Source of the DNA: Aggregatibacter kilianii
Lineage (GTDB): Bacteria > Pseudomonadota > Gammaproteobacteria > Enterobacterales > Pasteurellaceae
Direction of reading: 5' to 3'
Assembly: GCF_003129965.1 (NCBI RefSeq)
Contig: NZ_NRCJ01000019.1
Coordinates: forward strand, 1 to 45,347
Length of the DNA stretch: 45,347 bases
In this document: in pieces, positions 18,979 through 28,483 of the stretch
Layout of the letters: every line of letters begins with the position of its first letter
How positions within the stretch are numbered: position 1 is the first letter of the stretch
Translations under genes and position numbers: made by a program
The notes under the pieces: generated by a model
Database searches by the model: none
Told to the model about the DNA's origin: nothing
Seen by the model: the letters and a program-made list of their open reading frames with translations, nothing else

Positions 18979-20604
18979 TTAAAAGTTGGGTATAGTGTCG
19001 TTTTTTAACGTTTCATAAGGAATATTGTCTTTAAAATTAAAGACTTTAATATTTTTATCATCCTTATTTGAGAAAAAGTCATAATCTTTGTCTAATTCTT
19101 GCGTTTTTATTCCTAGCCATTGTGCATAACCATAGATAAAGTTAAAGGCACTTCTTTTAACATTGACGAAATTTCTTGATGTGTCATCACTGGATAGTTT
19201 AATAAAAGGTACTTCAAAGTTTTGTTTTGATTCTTCACCGAAATCTAGATCGACATCTTTTTTATTTTCTTTGTTTATATGTGATAATCCATGATCTGAA
19301 AAATAAATTAATGAATAAGTTTCATTTTGATTTTTTAATAGCGTGACAATATCTTCAATTAATTTGTCGGTTTTTAAAATACTGTTTACATAACAAGAGA
19401 GACTTTCATTAATAAATTTATACTTTCTTTCTTCTTTTGTTACACGTTGACAGAAATTACGATGAGAGCCCATTAAATGAATCACAAATAACTTTGTTTC
19501 ATCCCGGTAATCTTTTTCTTTAAATCTTATTTTAAGCTCATCTAATAATTTAAAATCATCAGTGTTATTCGTAATAAATCCGCCTTTCTTCGTGAAATAA
19601 TGAAAATCTGCACCAGCCCCCAGTCTGCTTGCTAAGGTGTCATATTTTCCAATACTTCCTTGATTTGATAACCAAAAAGTTTTTATGCCGGCAGCTTTTG
19701 CTAAAGTAATAATATTATAAGAATAATCTTTCTTGCCTTTATCTTTAGGTTTGAAATGTAATGTATTTAATAATGAATGATATGTTGCCGGTGCTGCAGA
19801 AATATATCCGGCATTAATATATCCATTAGTTTTATCTAAAAATGGCGTTGTAGGTAATTTAAAGCCATAAGTTGACATATAATCTCTTCTGGCACTTTCG
19901 CCAATGATTAATACATAATTTTTATATTTGGGTTGACTGGAAATAACATGCCAAGGTGGAAGAATATCTTTTGCTAACTCTAAATCTTTTTTGTCATTAT
20001 AATAATCACTTACACTGTCTATGATATTTGCATAAAAAGAGATTAAATTTACCGGGCTATTTGCTAATGTCCAGCGGGAATCTATTTGATCTTTTGAAAT
20101 GTAATCAAAATGATGTTTTGTCGGAATCCAAACAATGCTTAGAAGAGCAACAGCAGTTAATGTAAGTTTTAATATTTTCTGATATTTAATTTCCTTGGTA
20201 GATAAAGGTAATTTAGGAATAGCCTGTGATCTTAGTCTATATAAAATATATCCGGATAAAATAAATATGAAAGGTAGTAAAAATTGATCAAATTTCAATT
20301 TACCTAAAAATTCAAAAGATTCAGCAGGGTTGGTTTCAAAAAACGCAGCCACAACGCCGGAATTTAAGCTTCCGTAAGATAAATATATTGGTTGATAAAG
20401 CGATAATGTTACGATGACAAAAGTGATGAAAATCCAAAATATTTTTTGGTTTAGTGAAAAAATTAAATAATAGATTATATATATGGAAAATATGCCATAG
20501 TAAATACTATTTTCAGGAGAGATGATAAGTGTAATAAATGAAAAAAAGAGAAGCCAAATCCAAAAGATTCGGCTATTCAGATAACTAAGAAATTTTTTTA
20601 ACAT
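18979..20604 (-). CDS. Phosphoethanolamine transferase (EptA/CptA type)
   Basis: 541 residues from the ATG at 20604; the frame is open to a TTG at 20661, but the ATG starts the membrane region directly. About four to five N-terminal helices (within 12-160) precede a periplasmic sulfatase-fold domain (about 225-500). Likely metal and nucleophile residues follow the family pattern: Glu236 (IGESARRDY), Thr274 (AAPATYHS), His381 (GSHRNF), Asp437-His438 (YFSDHGLS). Such enzymes move phosphoethanolamine from phosphatidylethanolamine to lipid A, LPS core or another glycan. The acceptor cannot be told from sequence. It is first gene of an AT-rich three-gene unit. Family is confident, exact subtype not. 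Confidence 0.85.
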   Translation of the reverse strand: MLKKFLSYLNSRIFWIWLLFFSFITLIISPENSIYYGIFSIYIIYYLIFSLNQKIFWIFITFVIVTLSLYQPIYLSYGSLNSGVVAAFFETNPAESFEFLGKLKFDQFLLPFIFILSGYILYRLRSQAIPKLPLSTKEIKYQKILKLTLTAVALLSIVWIPTKHHFDYISKDQIDSRWTLANSPVNLISFYANIIDSVSDYYNDKKDLELAKDILPPWHVISSQPKYKNYVLIIGESARRDYMSTYGFKLPTTPFLDKTNGYINAGYISAAPATYHSLLNTLHFKPKDKGKKDYSYNIITLAKAAGIKTFWLSNQGSIGKYDTLASRLGAGADFHYFTKKGGFITNNTDDFKLLDELKIRFKEKDYRDETKLFVIHLMGSHRNFCQRVTKEERKYKFINESLSCYVNSILKTDKLIEDIVTLLKNQNETYSLIYFSDHGLSHINKENKKDVDLDFGEESKQNFEVPFIKLSSDDTSRNFVNVKRSAFNFIYGYAQWLGIKTQELDKDYDFFSNKDDKNIKVFNFKDNIPYETLKNDTIPNF

Positions 20605-20802
20605 AAATCGGTTCTTAAGTATAAAATTAAGTGCAACACACAACGAAAAATAACGGCGCAAATTTTATACTCAACAGCCTCTCGGCTCAATAGCATCAAG
20701 GGCTGAACCGTGTAAAGATAAGTTAAAGATTTGTCAGTTTTTTTGATGAAAAAATACCTCAAGATCTGACCGCACTTTTTAGGTGATGGGAATTATCATC
20801 GA
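20605..20802 (-). other. Gap upstream of the phosphoethanolamine transferase gene
   Basis: AT-rich, with one uptake signal (20769-20777) marking the right edge of the signal-free block. No open frame or clear promoter was recognised. Confidence 0.4.
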
Positions 20803-20834
20803 TAAAAAAATCCCTCGCTAAAAAGCGAGGGATT
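20803..20834 (-). terminator. Intrinsic terminator of the tRNA-Gly cluster
   Basis: Eleven-pair stem (20809-20819 with 20824-20834) and a short A-rich loop, followed on the minus strand by a run of T. It begins eight bases past the CCA end of the last tRNA. Confidence 0.88.
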
Positions 20835-20842
20835 GATGAATT

Positions 20843-20918
<76 letters not shown>

Positions 20919-20937
20919 AGAGATTTGATGGTGAGAA

Positions 20938-21013
<76 letters not shown>

Positions 21014-21032
21014 AGAGATTTGATGGTGAGAA

Positions 21033-21108
<76 letters not shown>

Positions 21109-21133
21109 ATTCACATCAAATGAATGAGATGGC

Positions 21134-21161
21134 ATTATACGAATATTTTCAAGCAGTGCAA
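21134..21161 (-). promoter_or_regulatory. Sigma-70 promoter of the tRNA-Gly cluster
   Basis: On the minus strand TTGCAC (21156-21161), a 16-base spacer and TATAAT (21134-21139), about 25 bases before the first tRNA. This fits a strong stable-RNA promoter. Confidence 0.7.
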
Positions 21162-21206
21162 GCACAAAATCGCGAAAATGGCGCGCTTGTTTATATATTC
21201 GTCGAT

Positions 21207-21755
21207 TTAGTCCAGCTTCAAAAAGTGTTCGCGATAATAAGCCAACTCTTTGATAGACTCACGAATATCGTCCAATGCCAAATGGGTATTTTGCTTGCTG
21301 AAACCATTGAGAATTTCCGGTTTCCAGCGGGCGGCTAATTCTTTTAATGTGCTCACATCAAGGTGGCGATAATGGAAATAGTCGGCAAGTTCGGGCATGT
21401 ATTTGAACAGAAAACGTTTATCTTGCGCCACGCTATTGCCGCAAATTGGGGAAGCGCCTTTGGGGACGTATTTTTTCAGAAAATCCAATGTTTGCAATTC
21501 GGCAGCGCGTTCGGTTAATTTGCTGTTTTTCACCCGTTCTACCAAACCGTTTGCCGTGTGGGTTTTGACGCACCAGTCGCTCATGTTGTTGAGTAACTCA
21601 TCAGATTGGTGCACGGCTAAAACCGGGCCTTCGGCGAGAATGTTTAAATTTTTGTCAGTGACAATGGTAGCGATTTCAATAATGCGTTCTTTTTCCGGAT
21701 CCAAGCCCGTCATTTCAAGGTCAATCCAGATCAGATTTTGTTTATCTAATTCCAT
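21207..21755 (-). CDS. orn: Oligoribonuclease Orn
   Basis: 182 residues. A DEDDh 3'-5' exonuclease: Asp12 and Glu14 in [10 protein letters not shown], Asp near 113 in [11 protein letters not shown], and His/Asp in [10 protein letters not shown] near 158-163. It degrades 2-5 base RNAs and pGpG, and is often essential. It lies next to tRNA-Gly genes and divergent from rsgA, the same arrangement as in E. coli. It is cytoplasmic and full length. Confidence 0.97.
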   Translation of the reverse strand: MELDKQNLIWIDLEMTGLDPEKERIIEIATIVTDKNLNILAEGPVLAVHQSDELLNNMSDWCVKTHTANGLVERVKNSKLTERAAELQTLDFLKKYVPKGASPICGNSVAQDKRFLFKYMPELADYFHYRHLDVSTLKELAARWKPEILNGFSKQNTHLALDDIRESIKELAYYREHFLKLD

Positions 21756-21827
21756 TATATAAGGTATCCTATGCGAAAATTTTTCCTATTCTAGCGAAAA
21801 ACGCTATAAAAAACGACCGCACTTTTT

Positions 21828-22868
21828 ATGAGTAAACCCAAATTAACCCAAAATCAAAAACGCCGTATTCAATCCAACAATCATAAAGTATTACACCGCC
21901 ATCAGAAGAAAGACATTGACTGGCAGGATGATATGCTGGGCGAGTCGCAGGACGGCTTGGTGGTGACCCGCTATGCCCGTCATGCGGATGTGGAAAATGT
22001 GCAGGGTGAGATTTTTCGTTGTAACTTGCGTCGTACCTTGGCAAGCGTGGTGGTGGGCGATAGGGTGATTTGGCGTCGTGGCAACGAACAATTACAGGGC
22101 ATTAGCGGCGTCATTGAGGGCGTTCATCCGCGCAAAAATGAAATTTCCCGTCCGGATTATTATGACGGCATCAAAGTTATTGCTGCCAATATTGATCGCA
22201 TTATTATCATTTCTTCTGTGTTGCCGAGCCTGTCATTAAATATCATTGATCGTTATTTGGTGGTGTGTGAAGAGGCAAAAATCGAACCGATTATTGTGCT
22301 GAATAAAGCGGATATGCTGACGGAACAACAGTGGCAGGAAGTGGATTCCCAGTTGGAAATCTACCGTAACATCGGTTATCAAACCTTGATGGTTTCCGCG
22401 CAGAACGGAAAAAATCTGGAAAAACTGACCGCACTTTTATCAAGTGGTGTGTCGATTTTTGTGGGGCAATCCGGCGTGGGAAAATCCAGTTTGATTAATG
22501 CCGTACTGCCGCATGTGGACGCGCAGATCGGGGAGATTAGCTCGACTTCTGGGCTAGGGCAACATACCACCACCTCCTCCCGTTTATACCATTTACCGCA
22601 AGGCGGCAGTTTAATTGATTCGCCGGGTATTCGTGAGTTTGGCTTATGGCATTTGGAAGATGAACAGATTACGAAAGGGTATCGCGAATTTCAAACGGTG
22701 TTGGGAACTTGTAAATTCCGCGATTGTAAACATTTGAATGATCCGGGGTGTGCTTTACGTCAAGCAGTGGAAGAGGGCAAAATTAGCGCCGTTCGCTATG
22801 AAAATTACCACCGTTTATTGGCCAGCAAAAAGGAAATGAAGTCACAACGGCATTTTTCTATGGAATGA
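21828..22868 (+). CDS. rsgA: Small-subunit biogenesis GTPase RsgA
   Basis: 346 residues. An OB domain is followed by a circularly permuted GTPase, in which G4 NKAD (about 158) comes before G1 [11 protein letters not shown] (about 213) and G3 DSPG (about 264). The C-terminal zinc motif [14 protein letters not shown] is present. RsgA acts late in 30S maturation. The basic N terminus ([13 protein letters not shown]) is typical. An uptake signal ends four bases before the ATG, so no standard ribosome-binding site is visible. Confidence 0.97.
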   Translation: MSKPKLTQNQKRRIQSNNHKVLHRHQKKDIDWQDDMLGESQDGLVVTRYARHADVENVQGEIFRCNLRRTLASVVVGDRVIWRRGNEQLQGISGVIEGVHPRKNEISRPDYYDGIKVIAANIDRIIIISSVLPSLSLNIIDRYLVVCEEAKIEPIIVLNKADMLTEQQWQEVDSQLEIYRNIGYQTLMVSAQNGKNLEKLTALLSSGVSIFVGQSGVGKSSLINAVLPHVDAQIGEISSTSGLGQHTTTSSRLYHLPQGGSLIDSPGIREFGLWHLEDEQITKGYREFQTVLGTCKFRDCKHLNDPGCALRQAVEEGKISAVRYENYHRLLASKKEMKSQRHFSME

Positions 22869-23093
22869 CATGATTTACCGTTTTTTAGGTATGAAATGTT
22901 AATTTTTAGTTAAGGGATTAATCGATTTTGCAGTTTTTTTGTGATCCAATTCAAACTTTTGGGCAAAACGCCTTGCATCAAAACCGTAGACACAGGATAC
23001 TGCCACTTATTTATTTTAGTGTTTTAAATAAATATATGACGAAATGCTGAGATAAATTTAACGCGTTCTATTAACTTTTTAGAGGAAAGTAAC
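22869..23093 (+). promoter_or_regulatory. ptsH promoter region with CRP-like site
   Basis: A TTGCAT -35 (22973-22978), 17-base spacer and GATACT -10 (22996-23001) place a start near 23008. Upstream, TGTGATCCAATTCAAA (22940-22955) matches the left half and part of the right half of a CRP site, centred about 60 bases before that start, a usual class I position. An A/G-rich ribosome-binding site precedes the ATG at 23094. Confidence 0.5.
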
Positions 23094-23351
23094 ATGTATT
23101 CAAAAGATGTTGAAATCACTGCGGCTAATGGTTTACACACACGTCCGGCAGCACAATTTGTAAAAGAAGCGAAAGCTTTTGCTTCCGACATTACTGTCAC
23201 CTCCGCCGGTAAAAGTGCCAGTGCAAAAAGTTTGTTCAAGTTGCAAACCTTAGCGTTGACTCAGGGAACCGTAATTACTATCTCGGCAGAAGGTGACGAT
23301 GCGGAAAAAGCCGTTGAACATCTTGTTGCATTAATCCCTACATTAGAATAA
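23094..23351 (+). CDS. ptsH: Phosphocarrier protein HPr
   Basis: 85 residues. Active-site His15 in [12 protein letters not shown]; the Ser46 region reads [10 protein letters not shown]. HPr carries phosphate from enzyme I to sugar-specific EII proteins. It is the first gene of ptsH-ptsI-crr. The hairpin at 23358-23420 after its stop probably lets HPr be made in excess over enzyme I. Confidence 0.98.
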   Translation: MYSKDVEITAANGLHTRPAAQFVKEAKAFASDITVTSAGKSASAKSLFKLQTLALTQGTVITISAEGDDAEKAVEHLVALIPTLE

Positions 23352-23357
23352 TTCAGT

Positions 23358-23420
23358 AGCCATAATTTGCCTCCTTATTGCTTAACAAAAGCATTCGGAC
23401 GGTAAATTATGGCTTTTATT
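23358..23420 (+). terminator. Attenuating hairpin between ptsH and ptsI
   Basis: An 11-pair stem (23358-23368 with 23404-23414), extendable to 14 pairs, followed by TTTTATT. It stands between two genes of one operon, so partial termination is likely. Confidence 0.7.
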
Positions 23421-23485
23421 CTATTTAGTCGGTGATTGATTTTTGTTCGGTTTAATTTTTTGTTCAGTTTAATAAGAAGGTTACT

Positions 23486-25213
23486 ATGATTTCAGGAATT
23501 CCAGCTTCTCCGGGCATTGTTTTTGGCAAGGCGCTTGTGCTTAAAGAAGAAAAAATTGTACTTGATACGCAAAAAATTAAAGACAGCCAAATTGAAGAGG
23601 AAGTGGCGCGTTTTTATGCAGGGCGTGATGCGGCGGTTGAGCAGTTAAATTCAATTAAAGAGCGGGCTTATCAATCTTTAGGCGAAGAGAAAGCGGCTAT
23701 CTTTGAAGGTCATTTGATGATTTTGGAAGATGAGGAACTGGAAGAGGAAATCCTTGATTACCTTCGTTCAAATCATGTAAACGCTGCGGTTGCCGCCAAT
23801 GTAGTTATTGATCAGCAAGTAGCAATGTTATCCGAAATTGATGACGAATATCTGAAAGAGCGTGCCGGTGATATTCGGGATATCGGTAATCGTTTAATTA
23901 AAAATATCTTAGGTATGCATATTGTTGATTTGGGCGAAATTAACGAAGAAGCAATTTTGGTTGCCTATGATTTAACTCCTTCCGAAACGGCACAGTTAAA
24001 TTTAGATAAAGTGTTGGGCTTTGTCACCGATATCGGTGGTCGCACATCTCACACCTCCATTATGGCGCGTTCCCTTGAATTGCCTGCTATCGTAGGGACA
24101 AATAACGTCACGCAAAAAGTAAATACCGGCGATTATCTGATTCTTGATGCATTAAATAATGTCGTTTATGTCAATCCGTCTCAAGCAGACATTCAACGCT
24201 TGCAAGCATTACAGGCAAAATTGGCGGAAGAAAAAGCCGAATTGGCAAAATTAAAAGATTTACCGGCACTGACCTTAGACGGTCACCGTGTAGATGTGGT
24301 GGCGAATATCGGTACCATTCGTGATGTGGAAGGAGCAGAGCGTAACGGTGCAGAAGGTGTAGGTTTATATCGTACCGAATTCTTATTTATGGATCGTGAT
24401 CAGCTACCGAGCGAAGAAGAGCAGTTCATTGCTTATAAAGAAGTGGTTGAAGCGATGAACGGCAATTTAGTTGTATTGCGTACCATGGACATTGGTGGTG
24501 ACAAAGAGTTGCCATATTTGAACTTACCGAAGGAAATGAATCCGTTCTTGGGCTGGCGTGCCGTTCGTATTGCTTTGGATCGTCGTGAAATTCTACACGC
24601 ACAACTCAGAGCGGTGTTACGCGCATCCGCTTACGGTAAATTGGCGGTGATGTTCCCGATGATTATTTCCGTGGAAGAGATTCGTGAATTGAAATCTGTG
24701 ATCGAGGCGTTAAAAGTGGAATTGCGTAACGAAGGTAAAGCCTTTGACGAAGACATTCAAGTCGGCGTGATGGTAGAAACTCCGGCGGCGGCGGTTAATG
24801 CCAAATTCTTAGCCAAAGAAGTGGATTTCTTCAGTATCGGTACCAATGACTTAACTCAATATACATTGGCGGTTGACCGTGGTAACGAATTAATTTCCCA
24901 CTTATATAACCCAATGAGTCCATCCGTGCTGAACTTAATCAAACAGGTGATTGATGCGTCTCACGCCGAAGGTAAATGGACGGGAATGTGCGGTGAATTG
25001 GCAGGTGATGAGCGCGCAACGATTCTGTTATTAGGCATGGGCTTAGACGAATTCAGTATGAGCGCTATTTCTGTACCGCGTATTAAGAAATTAATCCGTA
25101 ACGTGAATTATCAAGATGCAAAAGCATTGGCTGAAAAAGCGTTACAGCAACCGACCGCTGCTGAAATCGAAACCCTGGTTTCTGATTTTTTGACTGAAAA
25201 AGCATTAAATTAG
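23486..25213 (+). CDS. ptsI: PTS enzyme I
   Basis: 575 residues, the standard length. Phosphohistidine His189 in [15 protein letters not shown]-binding [11 protein letters not shown] near 292; catalytic Cys502 in GMCGELAGD; and the [16 protein letters not shown] stretch near 450. It transfers phosphate from PEP to HPr. The ATG at 23486 has AAGAAGG upstream. A 134-base gap from ptsH holds a terminator-like hairpin and a direct repeat (23443-23473). Confidence 0.98.
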   Translation: MISGIPASPGIVFGKALVLKEEKIVLDTQKIKDSQIEEEVARFYAGRDAAVEQLNSIKERAYQSLGEEKAAIFEGHLMILEDEELEEEILDYLRSNHVNAAVAANVVIDQQVAMLSEIDDEYLKERAGDIRDIGNRLIKNILGMHIVDLGEINEEAILVAYDLTPSETAQLNLDKVLGFVTDIGGRTSHTSIMARSLELPAIVGTNNVTQKVNTGDYLILDALNNVVYVNPSQADIQRLQALQAKLAEEKAELAKLKDLPALTLDGHRVDVVANIGTIRDVEGAERNGAEGVGLYRTEFLFMDRDQLPSEEEQFIAYKEVVEAMNGNLVVLRTMDIGGDKELPYLNLPKEMNPFLGWRAVRIALDRREILHAQLRAVLRASAYGKLAVMFPMIISVEEIRELKSVIEALKVELRNEGKAFDEDIQVGVMVETPAAAVNAKFLAKEVDFFSIGTNDLTQYTLAVDRGNELISHLYNPMSPSVLNLIKQVIDASHAEGKWTGMCGELAGDERATILLLGMGLDEFSMSAISVPRIKKLIRNVNYQDAKALAEKALQQPTAAEIETLVSDFLTEKALN

Positions 25214-25274
25214 ATACAATTTTCAGATTTTAAGCTAAAATACGACCACATTTTTTAATTTCAGGAGAGTAAAA

Positions 25275-25775
25275 ATGGGTTTATTTGACAAATTATTTGG
25301 TTCAAAAGACAAGAAAGCCGTTGACGTAGAAATCTATGCGCCGCTTTCCGGAGAAATCGTGAACATTGAAGACGTTCCGGATGTTGTATTCTCTGAAAAA
25401 ATCGTTGGTGACGGCGTGGCAATTCGTCCGACCGGTAACAAACTGGTTGCGCCGGTTGACGGCGTCGTCGGTAAGATCTTTGAAACCAACCACGCCTTTT
25501 CAATGGAATCAAAAGAAGGTGTTGAATTATTCGTCCACTTCGGGATTGACACCGTTGAGTTGAAAGGTGAAGGTTTTACCCGTGTTGCGGAAGAAGGTCA
25601 AACTGTAAAACGTGGTGATACCATCATTGAGTTGGATCTTCCGTTATTAGAAGCGAAAGCTAAATCCGTATTAACCCCGGTGGTGATTTCTAATATGGAT
25701 GAAATCAGCAACATCGAGAAAAAATCCGGTGAAGTGGTTGCCGGCGATTCTGTTGTGTTGGTTCTGAAAAAATAA
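25275..25775 (+). CDS. crr: PTS glucose-type EIIA (Crr)
   Basis: 166 residues. Phosphate-accepting His90 lies in [12 protein letters not shown], with helper His75 in TNHAFSMES. The N-terminal [12 protein letters not shown] is the amphipathic membrane-touching tail. EIIA-Glc feeds phosphate to sugar permeases and regulates adenylate cyclase, which in Pasteurellaceae links to competence. AGGAGA precedes the ATG. The gene ends at the terminator at 25792. Confidence 0.98.
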   Translation: MGLFDKLFGSKDKKAVDVEIYAPLSGEIVNIEDVPDVVFSEKIVGDGVAIRPTGNKLVAPVDGVVGKIFETNHAFSMESKEGVELFVHFGIDTVELKGEGFTRVAEEGQTVKRGDTIIELDLPLLEAKAKSVLTPVVISNMDEISNIEKKSGEVVAGDSVVLVLKK

Positions 25776-25791
25776 CGAACATAAAATAAGA

Positions 25792-25826
25792 AAAAGGCTT
25801 ACTTGTGATGAGTAAGCCTTTTTTAA
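25792..25826 (+). terminator. Intrinsic terminator of ptsHI-crr
   Basis: Twelve-pair stem AAAAGGCTTACT (25792-25803) with 25811-25822, then a T run. Confidence 0.88.
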
Positions 25827-25852
25827 TGCATCAAAAAAACACTTCAGATGAT

Positions 25853-25894
25853 GACCGCACTTTTCCCTTGGAAGAAAAAAGTGCGGTCGTTTTT
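25853..25894. terminator. Uptake-signal dyad between crr and prlC
   Basis: Inverted uptake signals at 25854-25862 and 25879-25887 form a hairpin followed by TTTTTTC on the plus side and with A runs on the other side. It probably stops transcription from both convergent genes. Confidence 0.7.
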
Positions 25895-25904
25895 TCAGGT
25901 GTTT

Positions 25905-27944
25905 TTAGTTGGCAATGCCTTTGTGGCGTAGCAGCGCGTCTAATTGCGGTTCACGGCCACGGAAGTTTTTGAACAGCGTCATCGGTTCTTCCGAACCGCC
26001 TTTAGTGAGGATTTCGTTTAAGAAGGATTGCCCTGTTTTGGCGTTAAAAATCCCTTCTTCCTCAAAGCGGGAATAGGCATCCGCCGATAACACTTCCGCC
26101 CACAAATAGCTGTAATAGCCCGCCGCATAGCCGCCGGCGAAAATATGGCTGAAGCTGTGCGGCATTCTTCCCCATTCGGCACCCGGAATTACGGCGACTT
26201 GGCGTTTCACTTCATGCAACATATCCAGCACTTGATTTTGTTTGTTCGGATCGAACGTGTGATGCAATCGGAAATCAAACAAGGCAAATTCCAATTGACG
26301 CAACACGAACATTGCCGCTTGGAAGTTTTTCGCTTTGAGTAATTGGGTTAATTTTTCTTTTGGCAACGGTTCACCTGTTTGGTAATGACCGGAAATGAAT
26401 TGTAGGGCGTCTTCCTCCCAGCACCAGTTTTCCATAAATTGACTTGGTAATTCCACCGCATCCCAAGGCACGCCGTTAATGCCGGCAACATCCGCCACAT
26501 CAATTTTGGTCAGCATGTGGTGTAAACCGTGACCGAATTCGTGGAACAGCGTCGTGACTTCATCGTGAGTAAATAATGCCGGTTGATCACCAAGCGGGCG
26601 ATTGAAGTTACAGGTTAAATACGCCACCGGTTTTTGCAAACTGCCGTCGATAGTTTTGCGACGACCGATACAATCGTCCATCCAAGCGCCGCCGCGTTTG
26701 TGTTCACGGGTGTATAAATCCAAGTAGAAGCTGCCGCATACTTCATTGTTTGCGTCGATTAAATCGAAGAAACGTACGTCTTTGTGCCAGGTTTCCACAT
26801 CGTGGCGTTCTACCGCACGAATGTTGAAAATGCGTTTAATCAGTTCAAATAAACCGCTCAGCACGCGATCTTCCGGGAAATACGGACGCAATTCTTCATC
26901 GTTGATGGCGTATAAATGTTGTTTTTGTTTTTCGCTGTAAAAGGACAGATCCCACAGCTCAAGTGCGGTCAAATTATAGTGCGTTTTGCAGAAGTCTTTT
27001 AATTCCTGTAATTCGCGTTCGCCCTGTGCTTTGGAGCGTGTCGCCAGATTTTCGAGGAAGTCCAGCACTTGTTTTGGATTTTCCGCCATTTTGGTGGCGA
27101 GAGATAGTTCGGTGTAGGTGTTGAAATCCAGCAATTTGGCTAATTCGACGCGTAGGCTTAGGATTTCCTGCATAATCGCCGAGTTGTCCCATTTGCCGGC
27201 ATTCGGGCCTTGGTCTGAGGCGCGGGTAGCGAAGGCGCGATACATTTCTTCACGTAATTCACGGTTTTCGCAATAGGTCATCACCGGAATGTAACTTGGA
27301 AATTCCAAGGTGAAACGATAGCCGCTTAAACCTTTGCTTTCCGCCGATTGTTTGGCGGCTTCCAGTGCGGATTCCGGCAAGCCTTTGAGCAGACTTTCGT
27401 CTTCAATGACTTTTTCCCAACCCATGGTGGCGTCTAACACGTTATTGCTAAATTGTGAGGTGAGTTCGGACAAACGCGCGGCGATTTCACCATAACGTTT
27501 TTGTTTTTCCTGCGGCAGGGAAATGCCCGATAATTTGAAATCGCGCAGGCTGTTTTCAATGGCTTTCTTTTGTGCCTGACTATAATCGGCGAATTCTGCG
27601 CTGTTTTTTAATTGCAAATAGGCTTCGTATAAGCCCTGATGTTGTCCGACCCAGGTACTATATTCCGCCAATAACGGCAAACAGGCTTGGTAGGCTTCGC
27701 GTAATTCGGGGCTGTTTTTTACCGAATTTAAATGGGAAATCGGCGACCAAACTTTGCTTAACCGATCGCCGGCTTCCGTTAACGGCAGAATGAAGTTTTC
27801 CCAAGTAAAGTGCGGTTGTTTTACCACGCGTTCGATGGTTTCGCGGTTTTCCTGAATCAGTTGCTTAATGGCGGGTTCGATATATTGCGGTTCGATTTTA
27901 GAGAATGCAGGTAATGCGGTTGGCGTGAGTAATGGATTTGTCAT
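25905..27944 (-). CDS. prlC: Oligopeptidase A (M3 metallopeptidase)
   Basis: 679 residues. Zinc site HEFGHGLHH near residue 470. It is a cytoplasmic enzyme that cuts peptides of up to about 20 residues, including cleaved signal peptides. The whole chain aligns with the family (E. coli 680). In H. influenzae prlC is next to the same peptide-binding protein as here (28484), though a DUF454 gene has come between. The ATG at 27944 follows an AGGA motif. Confidence 0.97.
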   Translation of the reverse strand: MTNPLLTPTALPAFSKIEPQYIEPAIKQLIQENRETIERVVKQPHFTWENFILPLTEAGDRLSKVWSPISHLNSVKNSPELREAYQACLPLLAEYSTWVGQHQGLYEAYLQLKNSAEFADYSQAQKKAIENSLRDFKLSGISLPQEKQKRYGEIAARLSELTSQFSNNVLDATMGWEKVIEDESLLKGLPESALEAAKQSAESKGLSGYRFTLEFPSYIPVMTYCENRELREEMYRAFATRASDQGPNAGKWDNSAIMQEILSLRVELAKLLDFNTYTELSLATKMAENPKQVLDFLENLATRSKAQGERELQELKDFCKTHYNLTALELWDLSFYSEKQKQHLYAINDEELRPYFPEDRVLSGLFELIKRIFNIRAVERHDVETWHKDVRFFDLIDANNEVCGSFYLDLYTREHKRGGAWMDDCIGRRKTIDGSLQKPVAYLTCNFNRPLGDQPALFTHDEVTTLFHEFGHGLHHMLTKIDVADVAGINGVPWDAVELPSQFMENWCWEEDALQFISGHYQTGEPLPKEKLTQLLKAKNFQAAMFVLRQLEFALFDFRLHHTFDPNKQNQVLDMLHEVKRQVAVIPGAEWGRMPHSFSHIFAGGYAAGYYSYLWAEVLSADAYSRFEEEGIFNAKTGQSFLNEILTKGGSEEPMTLFKNFRGREPQLDALLRHKGIAN

Positions 27945-28066
27945 TAAAATGTCCTTTGTTATCGGTAAAAGTAATTAGTTAAATTGGGCCGGATTTTATG
28001 ATTTCAAGCTTGAAAAATCCACTGATTCAAGGATAATTGCGAACAATTTTTATTTTGAGGTTTTCC

Positions 28067-28432
28067 ATGAAGTATTTTTACATCGGATTAGGTTTCGTTT
28101 TCTTGGCACTTGGCATTGTGGGGATTGTCGTTCCTATTTTGCCTACCACGCCGTTTTTGCTTTTGACGTTATTTTTCTTTGCCAAAGGTTCCGAACGTTT
28201 ACACAACTGGTTTGTGAGCACCAAAATCTATCAAGCTCATTTGAAAGATTTTCACCAACATCGCGCCTTAACCAAAAAAGCCAAAATCTACATTTTGACC
28301 CTTTCTACTTCCATGTTGATGCTGGGATTTTATTTCACCCCGAGCATTATCGGCAAAAGCGTGATTATTGCTGTCTTGCTGATTAAATATTGGTTTTTCT
28401 TTTTCTGGATCAAAACCCTCGAAGAAGAATAA
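28067..28432 (+). CDS. DUF454 (YbaN-type) small membrane protein
   Basis: 121 residues from the ATG at 28067, which has GAGG ten bases upstream; a TTG at 28037 has no such site. About three helices (3-25, 28-46 and the pair in 75-115). The family signature is GIVVPILPTTPFLLLTLFFFAKGSERLHNW. E. coli YbaN belongs here; function unknown. The gene is divergent from prlC and 51 bases before a peptide-binding lipoprotein gene. Confidence 0.88.
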   Translation: MKYFYIGLGFVFLALGIVGIVVPILPTTPFLLLTLFFFAKGSERLHNWFVSTKIYQAHLKDFHQHRALTKKAKIYILTLSTSMLMLGFYFTPSIIGKSVIIAVLLIKYWFFFFWIKTLEEE

Positions 28433-28447
28433 AGCATTCGACTGGTG

Positions 28448-28453
28448 TATAAT
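28448..28453 (+). promoter_or_regulatory. -10 box upstream of the peptide-binding lipoprotein gene
   Basis: TATAAT followed by a GC-rich discriminator, 30 bases before the ATG at 28484. Its position makes the upstream GTG at 28445 an unlikely start. No strong -35 box is seen. Confidence 0.5.
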
Positions 28454-28483
28454 ACGCGCATTTTATTTCACCGGTTTATTCAA

